Shown here in pieces: positions 27,504 to 37,137 of a stretch of 64,000 nt of DNA; position 1 is the first letter of the stretch; every line of letters starts with the position of its first letter. A program made the translations under genes and the position numbers. The notes beneath the pieces are model-generated. The model was not told the origin of the DNA, made no database searches, and was given only the letters and a program-made list of their open reading frames with translations. Location: assembly GCA_965200925.1 (NCBI GenBank), contig OZ241738.1, forward strand, positions 2,294,001 to 2,358,000. The letters run 5' to 3'. The DNA comes from WTGU01 sp965200925. GTDB lineage: Bacteria > Pseudomonadota > Alphaproteobacteria > UBA828.

Positions 27504-28533
27504 GGCACGCGCGCGCCTGCGGCTCGATTCCTGCTGGGCGCGGGGACGGGCCTTCCTCGGAACCCGCTACGCGATCATGGGCGGCGCGATGTCGTGGGTC
27601 TCCGAACGGAACTTGGTGGCCGCCATTTCCAACGCCGGCGGTTTCGGCGTCGTCGCAACCGGCTCGCTGAGCCCCGATGAACTCGCGGCGGAAATTGACG
27701 GCGTTCACGAACGCTGCGACAAGCCGTTCGGGGTCAACATCATCGTCATGCATCCCGAGCTGGACGCGCTTGTCGCGACCTGTATCGACCGGGGCGTCGG
27801 GCATGTGGTCCTGGCCGGCGGGATTCCGCCGCGGCGCGCGGTCGAGAGCCTGAAGGGCACGGGCACGCGGGTGATCGCCTTCGCGCCCACCCTGCCGGTC
27901 GCGCGGCGGCTCGCCCGGCAGGGTATCGACGCGCTCATCATCGAGGGCATGGAGGCGGGCGGCCATACCGGCCCGGTTTCCACCAACGTGCTGGCACAGG
28001 AGGTGCTCCCCCATATCGACGAGGTCCCGGTCTTCGTCGGCGGCGGGATCGGGCGCGGTGACGCGGTGGCGCTTTATCTGGCGATGGGCGCCGCCGGCTG
28101 CCAGCTCGGAACGCGCTTCGTCTGCGCCACGGAATCGATCGCCCACCCCCGGTTCAAACAGGCGATGATCCGGGCGAGCGCACGCGACGCGCAGATTTCG
28201 GCGCAGGTCGACCCCGATTTCCCGGTGATCCCGGTGCGCGCGATCGTCAACGGCGCGACCAAACGGTTCGAGGCCTTCCAGCGGGAAACGATCGCGCGCT
28301 TTCGCTGCGGCGAGATCGAGCACAAGGAGGCGCAGCTCGCCATCGAACACTTCTGGGCCGGCGCACTCCGCCGCGCCGCGATCGACGGCGACGTCGAGAG
28401 CGGCTCGCTGATGGCCGGCCAGAGCGTCGGCATGGTGACCGCCGAGCAGCCGACGAGCGCGATCATCGCCGAACTGGTCGATCAGGCCGTAGACGTGATC
28501 ACAGCGGCCGCGCGGCTCGGAGCGACGGATTGA
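27487..28533 (+). CDS. Nitronate monooxygenase (NPD/2-nitropropane dioxygenase family)
   Basis: FMN-dependent TIM-barrel enzyme of 348 residues. Family segments include MGGAMSWVSERNLVAAISNAG, AGGIPPRRAVESLKGTG, the FMN-binding EGMEAGGHTG near residues 152-161 and VFVGGGIGRGDAVALYL. It probably oxidises alkyl nitronates or similar toxic acids. Its ATG lies inside the last codons of lysC, so translation is likely coupled. An enzyme of this class directly behind lysC is an unusual operon partner. Confidence 0.88.
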   Translation: MAVSPEARARLRLDSCWARGRAFLGTRYAIMGGAMSWVSERNLVAAISNAGGFGVVATGSLSPDELAAEIDGVHERCDKPFGVNIIVMHPELDALVATCIDRGVGHVVLAGGIPPRRAVESLKGTGTRVIAFAPTLPVARRLARQGIDALIIEGMEAGGHTGPVSTNVLAQEVLPHIDEVPVFVGGGIGRGDAVALYLAMGAAGCQLGTRFVCATESIAHPRFKQAMIRASARDAQISAQVDPDFPVIPVRAIVNGATKRFEAFQRETIARFRCGEIEHKEAQLAIEHFWAGALRRAAIDGDVESGSLMAGQSVGMVTAEQPTSAIIAELVDQAVDVITAAARLGATD

Positions 28534-28576
28534 TCGACTCGGGGAAATTATTCGCAGCCAGTGCTTATTCGGTTTG

Positions 28577-28618
28577 CGTTACGGAATGGTCAATGGTAGG
28601 TTGCGAGTCATCGTAACG
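28577..28618. promoter_or_regulatory. Inverted repeat upstream of the RodZ-like gene
   Basis: CGTTACG (28577-28583) and CGTAACG (28612-28618) form 7-nt inverted arms 28 nt apart. Each is flanked by a copy of CGGTTTG (28570-28576 and 28617-28623). The stretch is less G+C-rich than its surroundings. It could be an operator or part of a promoter; no factor is identified. Confidence 0.25.
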
Positions 28619-28700
28619 GTTTGAATGAATGATCGTGCCGTGCCTGGGACGCTGCGAGGAGATTGAGGCGCAAGGCGACAGCGGAAGCCGAGCCGTAACA

Positions 28701-28716
28701 CGGCGGAAGACCGCCG
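28701..28716 (+). other. Short perfect hairpin in the RodZ-like leader
   Basis: CGGCGG-AAGA-CCGCCG makes a 6-bp stem with a four-base loop, 38 bp before the RodZ-like ATG. No T-run follows, so a leader-RNA structure is as likely as a terminator. Confidence 0.3.
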
Positions 28717-28753
28717 GTCGTCCGGTTGTTTATCCGGGCATGAGACGGGCATC

Positions 28754-30241
28754 ATGAACGAGCCCCGCCAAGCGCTGTCCAAGCCGATCGAACCGGCCCT
28801 GACGGGGCGGCCGTCTCTGCGCGAAGTGGGCGAGCGTCAGGGCGACCCGATATCGAGCGTCAGCACTGTCCTGCGCGAGGCGAGGCTCAAGGCGGGCTAC
28901 GACCTGTCCGATGTCGCCAACGTGCTCCGCATTCAGCTGCCCTACCTCGAGGCCCTGGAGGAAAGCCGCTTCGACGATCTTCCCGGCACGACTTACGCGG
29001 TCGGGTTCTTGCGCAGCTACGCCGGCTTCCTCGGCCTCGACGCCGACGAGATCGTGGGCACCTACAAGCGCGAGCGCGCGCTCGACATGGAGCAACAGCG
29101 GCTCGCCTTCCCGGCACCCGTCAAGGAGGCCCCGCGGCCCCGGCTCTGGCTCATCCTGATCGCTCTCGTGTTGACCGGCCTCGCCTATGGGGGGTGGCAA
29201 TACTACGCGAGCGAGGGTCGGTTCGACACCGATCTGGTCGCCGATGTGTCGAGCCGGCTGATCGTGGCGGCCGGCCTCGGTGGAAACGAGGAGCCAGCGG
29301 CGCCTCCGGAAGGAGAGAGCACCGAAACGCCGCCGGTCACGATCGAACCAGCGATCGAAACCGCTGTCGAGAGCGTGGCGGCCCCGCCGGAGCCGGCGGA
29401 AACGCCCGCCGCGGCTGGACAGCCGCCCGGTGATACGGTGGGAACAGCCGGGCAGGAAGAGACGATAGCCGCCACGCCGCTTGACGACGTAACGGTCGAA
29501 AGCGCGCCCGCCCTGGCCGAGGTCCTCGTCGAGGGCGGCGCGGCGGCCGATCCCCCGGCCGTGCCGTCGGAGCCGGCCGGCATCGTCGCGCGGGACGCCG
29601 ACCCGCTTCCGGAGGCGACCGGAGGCGAAGCCGCCTCCGGTGAGACGGACAACACCGTCGCCCGGGACGACCGGCGGCCCGCCGTCGCGCGGCTCAGGAG
29701 CGCGGTGCCGGACGTGGCCACGACGCGCCCGACCGGCGTACCGCCGCCCGAGCCGGTTTCGGAACATCCGGCCTTGGGGTCGGCGCAGACGCCCGCGAGC
29801 ACCGGCCCGTCGGAGTCTGTGGATGCCGTGGAGACGGTCGCACTCGTGGAGCCCGCGGCTGCCGACGCCACGACCGGGGCCGCACGCGAAGAAGAGCCGA
29901 CGTCGCGCGCCGACCCGAGCGCCACCGAGCCGGCCTACGTTCCCAGAGTTTTTGGACGCGGAAACCTCGATTCCCGTGTGGTCATCACGGCGCGCGCGGA
30001 CAGTTGGGTGCAGATCCGGGGAGCGGACAACAACGAATTGCTTCTGACTCGGGTCCTGCATCCGGGCGATTCCTACCGCGTGCCCAACCGACCCGACCTC
30101 GTCATGTTTACCGGCAACGCGGGCGGTCTCGAGATCCGTGTCGATGACGCGCTCGCACCGGCGATCGGACCTGTCGGGGCGGTCCGCCGGAATATCGCGC
30201 TCGATCCCGACAGCCTGATGGCCGGCGGTGTCGGGAACTGA
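28754..30241 (+). CDS. rodZ: RodZ-like helix-turn-helix / DUF4115 membrane protein
   Basis: A 495-residue bitopic protein with the RodZ plan. It has a cytoplasmic Xre-like helix-turn-helix (LREARLKAGYDLSDVANVLR onward, about residues 37-105), one membrane span near 133-155 (LWLILIALVLTGLAYGGW), then a long Ala/Pro/Glu-rich periplasmic linker of about 240 residues. The C-terminal DUF4115 domain (VVITARADSWVQIRGADNNE) follows. RodZ links MreB to cell-wall synthesis. The linker is markedly longer than in Escherichia coli RodZ. In many proteobacteria ispG separates this gene from hisS, but here only 102 bp do. Confidence 0.8.
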   Translation: MNEPRQALSKPIEPALTGRPSLREVGERQGDPISSVSTVLREARLKAGYDLSDVANVLRIQLPYLEALEESRFDDLPGTTYAVGFLRSYAGFLGLDADEIVGTYKRERALDMEQQRLAFPAPVKEAPRPRLWLILIALVLTGLAYGGWQYYASEGRFDTDLVADVSSRLIVAAGLGGNEEPAAPPEGESTETPPVTIEPAIETAVESVAAPPEPAETPAAAGQPPGDTVGTAGQEETIAATPLDDVTVESAPALAEVLVEGGAAADPPAVPSEPAGIVARDADPLPEATGGEAASGETDNTVARDDRRPAVARLRSAVPDVATTRPTGVPPPEPVSEHPALGSAQTPASTGPSESVDAVETVALVEPAAADATTGAAREEEPTSRADPSATEPAYVPRVFGRGNLDSRVVITARADSWVQIRGADNNELLLTRVLHPGDSYRVPNRPDLVMFTGNAGGLEIRVDDALAPAIGPVGAVRRNIALDPDSLMAGGVGN

Positions 30242-30343
30242 TCGCCGCGGCTGCCGGCCGTGCCTGTCGGAACCGTCGGCGTGAGCTGGTAGACCCGCCG
30301 CCATTCATCCGTCGGCGGGCCGGAGCCGCCCGGGAATCTCTTC

Positions 30344-31597
30344 GTGCGCAAGCTGCTGCCGGTTCGCGGAACCCACGATATCGCGGCGGACGACATGCGC
30401 CGCCACCGCCATGTGACCGAGCGCGGACGCGCACTCGCCGCGCGCTACGGTTTCGCCGAGATCGCGACGCCGATTTTCGAGTTCAGCGAGGTGTTTCATC
30501 GCACCCTGGGCGACACCTCGGATGTGGTCACCAAGGAGATGTATACCTTCCTGGATCGCGGCGGTGCCGAGTTGACGCTACGGCCGGAAAACACCGCCGG
30601 CGTGGCGCGCGCCCTGGTCTGCGGCGCGCTCGGCCAGCGTCTGCCCGTCAAGAGCTTTTACGCCGGGCCGATGTTTCGCTACGAGCGGCCGCAGAAAGGC
30701 CGGCTTCGCCAATTCCACCAGGTCGGCGTCGAGTTGATGGGTATCGCCGAGCCGCTCGCGGACGTTGAGGTGATCGCGCTCGGCGCGCATCTCCTCTCGG
30801 ATCTGGGCATTCTCGACAAGGTCACCCTCGAGCTGAACACCCTCGCCGACGAGGCGAGTCGTCACTCCTGGCGCGAAGCGCTCGTCGCCTATCTGCGAAG
30901 CCGAGAGGATGCGCTCTGCGAGGAGAGCCGGGAGCGTCTGCGGCGCAACCCGCTGCGAATTCTCGATTCCAAGGACGAGGGTGATCGGGCGATCCTGGCC
31001 GACGCTCCGAAGATCGATGCCCACATGAGCGAGAAGGCGGCATCGTTTTTCCAGGCCGTCCGCGACGGTCTTGCCGGAATCGATGTCGCCTTCGTCCGAA
31101 ATGCCGGGCTCGTGCGGGGTCTGGATTACTACTGCCACACGGCGTTCGAGTTCACCACCGGGGCGCTCGGTGCCCAGGGCGCGGTTCTGGCCGGCGGCCG
31201 CTACGACGGCTTGGTGGAGACCATGGGTGGGCCGCCGACGCCCGGCGTCGGTTGGGCCGCTGGCATCGAACGGCTGGCCGCCCTTGTCGGTGTCGTCGAC
31301 GCGCCCGTCCGTCCGATCGCCGTTGTGCCGCTCGGCCGCCGCGCTGAAATCGCGGCGCTGGAGATCGCCCACCGGCTTCGCCACGACGGTTTCACGGTGG
31401 AGCTCACTTATCGCGGCAATCTGTCGAAACGCATGAAACGGGCCGACCAGGCGCGTGCGGTCGTGGCCATCATCCTGGGCGACGACGAGATCGGCCGTGA
31501 CACGGTGACCGTTCGCGATCTCGAGTGCGGAGAGCAGGTCGAGATCACGCGCGCAGACCTCAGCAGTTTTCTGGCCCGATACACGGGGGCGCGGTGA
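30344..31597 (+). CDS. hisS: Histidyl-tRNA synthetase
   Basis: Class II synthetase of 417 residues that charges tRNA-His. It has an N-terminal RGTHDI motif, motif 2 as FRYERPQKGRLRQFHQVG near residues 111-128 and the histidine-A segment GLDYYCHTAFEF near 259-270. Motif 3 is GVGWAAGIERLA. The anticodon-binding domain occupies the last 90 residues. The start is GTG 30344, with no strong ribosome site. The stop overlaps the prfA GTG as GTGA, indicating coupling within a translation operon. Confidence 0.96.
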   Translation: MRKLLPVRGTHDIAADDMRRHRHVTERGRALAARYGFAEIATPIFEFSEVFHRTLGDTSDVVTKEMYTFLDRGGAELTLRPENTAGVARALVCGALGQRLPVKSFYAGPMFRYERPQKGRLRQFHQVGVELMGIAEPLADVEVIALGAHLLSDLGILDKVTLELNTLADEASRHSWREALVAYLRSREDALCEESRERLRRNPLRILDSKDEGDRAILADAPKIDAHMSEKAASFFQAVRDGLAGIDVAFVRNAGLVRGLDYYCHTAFEFTTGALGAQGAVLAGGRYDGLVETMGGPPTPGVGWAAGIERLAALVGVVDAPVRPIAVVPLGRRAEIAALEIAHRLRHDGFTVELTYRGNLSKRMKRADQARAVVAIILGDDEIGRDTVTVRDLECGEQVEITRADLSSFLARYTGAR

Positions 31598-32682
31598 ACG
31601 GCAGCGCAGGCTTCCGGGAGCGCCTGGATCGGGTGCTCGACCGCCATCGCGCGCTTGTCGCCGCGCTCTCAGCTGAACAGGCGCCGACGCGGGAAGAGCG
31701 CGCGCGACTCTCGCGGGAATATGCCGAGCTTTCGCCGATCGTCGAAGCGATCGCCGCGCTGCGCGCCGCCCGAGAGGAGGCGGACGATCTCCGCGCGATG
31801 GCCGACGACCCGGAGAACGAGCCGGAGATGCGGGCGCTCGCCGAAGCGGAGTTCGGCACGCTGAGGGCGGCGATCCCCGAGAAGGAACACGCGCTCAAAC
31901 TGCTCCTCCTGCCGAAGGACGCCGACGACGAACGCAACGCCATCCTCGAAATCCGCGCCGGAACCGGCGGCGAAGAGGCGGCGCTTTTCGCCGGCGACCT
32001 GCTGCGGATGTATCAACGCTACGCCGAGGTGCGGCGGTGGAAATTCGAGCTGATGTCGGCATCGGAGACCGGCCTCGGCGGGATCAAGGAGGCGGTCGGA
32101 TCGGTTGTCGGATGCGGCGCCTATGCGCGGCTCAAATACGAGTCGGGCGTGCATCGCGTCCAGCGGGTGCCCGAGACCGAGGCCAGCGGGCGCATTCACA
32201 CCTCCGCGGCGACGGTCGCCGTTCTGCCTGAAGCCAGGGACGTCGATGTCGCGGTGGACGAGAGGGAGCTGCGGATCGACGTCTACCGGTCGAGTGGCCC
32301 GGGCGGCCAGAGCGTCAATACGACGGACAGCGCGGTGCGCATCACGCATCTGCCAACAGGAATCGTGGTCACCCAACAGGACGAGAAATCGCAACACAAG
32401 AACAAGGCCAAGGCGATGAAGGTGCTGCGTGCGCGGCTCTACGACCGGGAGCGTGCGCTCCGGGAGGCCGAACGCGCCGCCGCGCGGCGTGGCCAGATCG
32501 GCTCCGGCGACCGCTCCGAGCGCATCCGCACCTACAACTTCCCGCAGGGGCGGGTGAGCGACCACCGCATCGACCTTACCCTGCACAAGCTCGACAAGGT
32601 GTTGAGCGGCGAAGCGCTCGACGAGGTCATCGACCGCCTGATCACGGCGGACCACGCGGCCCGCCTCGCGGAGGCAGAATGA
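31594..32682 (+). CDS. prfA: Peptide chain release factor 1
   Basis: Release factor for UAA and UAG codons, 362 residues. The stop-codon-recognising PxT tripeptide appears as PET in VQRVPETEASGRIHTSA, which identifies RF1 rather than RF2. The peptidyl-transferase GGQ loop is SSGPGGQSVNTTDSAVR near residue 237. The start is GTG 31594, overlapping the hisS stop by 4 nt. The stop overlaps the prmC ATG by 4 nt as well, so the three genes are tightly coupled and PrmC would methylate the glutamine of this GGQ. Confidence 0.97.
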   Translation: MNGSAGFRERLDRVLDRHRALVAALSAEQAPTREERARLSREYAELSPIVEAIAALRAAREEADDLRAMADDPENEPEMRALAEAEFGTLRAAIPEKEHALKLLLLPKDADDERNAILEIRAGTGGEEAALFAGDLLRMYQRYAEVRRWKFELMSASETGLGGIKEAVGSVVGCGAYARLKYESGVHRVQRVPETEASGRIHTSAATVAVLPEARDVDVAVDERELRIDVYRSSGPGGQSVNTTDSAVRITHLPTGIVVTQQDEKSQHKNKAKAMKVLRARLYDRERALREAERAAARRGQIGSGDRSERIRTYNFPQGRVSDHRIDLTLHKLDKVLSGEALDEVIDRLITADHAARLAEAE

Positions 32683-33584
32683 GCGGCACGGCCGCCGTGA
32701 CGCGCGCCGGCGCGATGCGAGCAGCGGCCCGGCGCCTCGGGGCGGCAGGCATCGCCGGGCCCGTCCGCGACTCCCGCCTGCTGATGCAGCACGCGTTGGG
32801 CCTGATGCGCGAAGCCCTGTTTGTCGCACCGGACACTCCTCTCACCGGCGGCGAGGCCGAGCGGCTCGCGGCGCTCGTACGACGCCGCGCTGCCCGCGAG
32901 CCCGTCGCCCATATCACGGGCAGACGTGAATTCTGGAGTCTCGATTTAGCCGTCGATGGTTCGACGCTCGTGCCGCGACCGGAGACCGAGACAATCGTGG
33001 AGGCGGTTCTGGGGCAGGCGGACTCGCTTCCGCCGCGGCCGTTCCTCCTCGACCTCGGGACCGGTTCGGGTTGCCTGCTCATCGCTCTCCTTCACGAACT
33101 GCCCGGCGCCGTCGGGGTCGGCATCGACTCCGGTGTCGACACCGTCTCGCTCGCCCGCGATAATGCCTGCCGCCTCGGCATCGGCGACCGAGCGTCGTTT
33201 CTCGCCGCCGACTGGGGGGCGCCACTCATCGGCCATTTCGACGTCATCGTGAGCAACCCGCCCTACATTGCTACCGCTGAAATGGCGTCTCTGGCCCCGG
33301 AGGTCGTCCGCTACGAGCCGCGCCGCGCGCTGGACGGCGGGCCGGACGGGTACGAAGGTTACCGACACTTGGCGCCGTGCATCGCCCACCTCCTCGCCCC
33401 CCGCGGCTTCGCCGCAGTCGAGATCGGTGCCAGGATGGCGGCCGGAGTCGCGGCGGTGTTCGAGGCGGCCGGTCTCGTGGAAACCGGCCGCCGTCGGGAT
33501 CTGGCGGGCGTCGAACGGTGCTTGCTGTTCGCCCGAGTGAACGACACATCGGCCAGCCACCGGCCCCGCGCGTCGGCGAAATAA
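32679..33584 (+). CDS. prmC: Release factor glutamine methyltransferase
   Basis: Methylates the glutamine of the GGQ loop in release factors. Length is 301 residues. It has an N-terminal helical substrate-binding domain, then a SAM-binding motif LLDLGTGSGCLLIALL near residues 122-137 and the glutamine-binding NPPY motif in VSNPPYIATAEM near residue 193. The ATG overlaps the stop of prfA, its substrate gene, a very common arrangement. Confidence 0.96.
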   Translation: MSGTAAVTRAGAMRAAARRLGAAGIAGPVRDSRLLMQHALGLMREALFVAPDTPLTGGEAERLAALVRRRAAREPVAHITGRREFWSLDLAVDGSTLVPRPETETIVEAVLGQADSLPPRPFLLDLGTGSGCLLIALLHELPGAVGVGIDSGVDTVSLARDNACRLGIGDRASFLAADWGAPLIGHFDVIVSNPPYIATAEMASLAPEVVRYEPRRALDGGPDGYEGYRHLAPCIAHLLAPRGFAAVEIGARMAAGVAAVFEAAGLVETGRRRDLAGVERCLLFARVNDTSASHRPRASAK

Positions 33585-33609
33585 GGAGTTGCAAACCGCG
33601 CCCTTCCGG

Positions 33610-33726
33610 TTAGGGTTCGAGGGATTCCGGAATCGCGACCGCTCGGGCGGTCTCGCCGAGTTGCTCGGCGACGAGGCTGGCATACGCGACCGAAACCTGC
33701 GCCATCGGGGTTTGTTGCATGGCCAT
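33610..33726 (-). CDS. Possible 38-residue small protein, unknown
   Basis: Short antisense frame in the prmC-DUF4167 gap, encoding MAMQQTPMAQVSVAYASLV followed by an acidic tail. It could start eight codons further upstream. Composition is protein-like, but there is no clear ribosome site and no family is recognised. It may be chance. Confidence 0.25.
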   Translation of the reverse strand: MAMQQTPMAQVSVAYASLVAEQLGETARAVAIPESLEP

Positions 33727-33816
33727 GTGTGAACTTCCGTCCCGGAACATGTCATGGATTCCACTCGGTCCGCGAAGCGCGGGCGACCACAGTGCGGACC
33801 GAGCAGGGACGACGCA

Positions 33817-33840
33817 TTGAAACTACTCCACTCGTTTCAA
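33817..33840. promoter_or_regulatory. Perfect inverted repeat before the DUF4167 gene
   Basis: TTGAAAC and GTTTCAA are exact 7-nt arms around a 10-nt loop, ending 32 bp before ATG 33872. The site could be an operator or a leader hairpin. The spacing also places TTGAAA where a -35 box could sit, but no good -10 follows. Confidence 0.35.
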
Positions 33841-33871
33841 AACAGACTCTGAGGGGCAGAAGGCAATCAGC

Positions 33872-34285
33872 ATGAAAGGTCCAAACAGCAAGCGCGCACG
33901 CGGACACAGAGGTAACGGGCGGCGTCCCGGCTTCCGCGGCCGGGGCTCGACCTTCGAGAGCAACGGTCCCGGGGGGAAGATCCGAGGGACGGCGTTTCAG
34001 GTCATCGAGAAGTATCAGGCGCTGGCGCGGGACGCACTTTCGGCCGGAGACCGTATCGGTGCGGAGAACTTCTTCCAGCACGCCGAACACTATTATCGCG
34101 TGGTTGCCGCCAACGGCTGGGACCAGCAGCCGCCCCGCACACCGGTCCAGCCAAGTGGTCCCCAACCCCGCGAAGAACAACAGCCGGACGAAGAACGGGC
34201 GCAACCGACGATAAACGCCGAGCGCCCATCGGCAGGCGACGACACGCCCAGCTCGCCCGCGGAGCACGCGCCGCAAGCATCCTGA
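33872..34285 (+). CDS. DUF4167 domain-containing protein
   Basis: A 137-residue protein with a strongly basic, glycine/arginine-rich head (KRARGHRGNGRRPGFRGRG) that suggests RNA binding. The conserved DUF4167 core follows: GTAFQVIEKYQALARDALSA, then GDRIGAENFFQHAEHYYRV. The tail is charged and disordered. The family is alphaproteobacterial and regularly found next to prmC and clpB, as here. Its role is not established. Confidence 0.9.
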   Translation: MKGPNSKRARGHRGNGRRPGFRGRGSTFESNGPGGKIRGTAFQVIEKYQALARDALSAGDRIGAENFFQHAEHYYRVVAANGWDQQPPRTPVQPSGPQPREEQQPDEERAQPTINAERPSAGDDTPSSPAEHAPQAS

Positions 34286-34331
34286 CCATCCCCTCGCTGC
34301 CGCCGGCTTCCTCGGCGGTGACAGCGGTGCT

Positions 34332-34360
34332 CTTGCCGCGTCGCCGCGACCGACCCATAT
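34332..34360 (+). promoter_or_regulatory. Candidate heat-shock (sigma-32/RpoH) promoter of clpB
   Basis: CTTGCC at 34332-34337 and CCCATAT at 34354-34360 are 16 nt apart, close to the RpoH consensus (CTTG..., CCCATNT). They lie about 110 bp before the clpB ATG, and clpB is a classical RpoH target. Confidence 0.5.
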
Positions 34361-34468
34361 GACGATCGACCGCTTCGAAACCCGGCCCTCCGCCGCGAGC
34401 TCTACCGGAGCCAGAGGCGTGCGGGCCGATTCGGCTCCCGGCGGTAAATGGTCAGCGAGGGAAGGGGC

Positions 34469-37072
<2,604 letters not shown>

Positions 37073-37108
37073 CGGCGTGACGCGCCCTGCATTGAGCACA
37101 CCGTCCTT

Positions 37109-37124
37109 CCCCCGGGAGCGGGGG
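37109..37124. terminator. Hairpin between convergent clpB and M23 peptidase genes
   Basis: CCCCCG-GGAG-CGGGGG forms a perfect 6-bp stem in the 65-bp gap between two convergent stops. No clear T-run follows on either strand, so termination is inferred from position. Confidence 0.35.
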
Positions 37125-37137
37125 CCAGAAATTTGCG

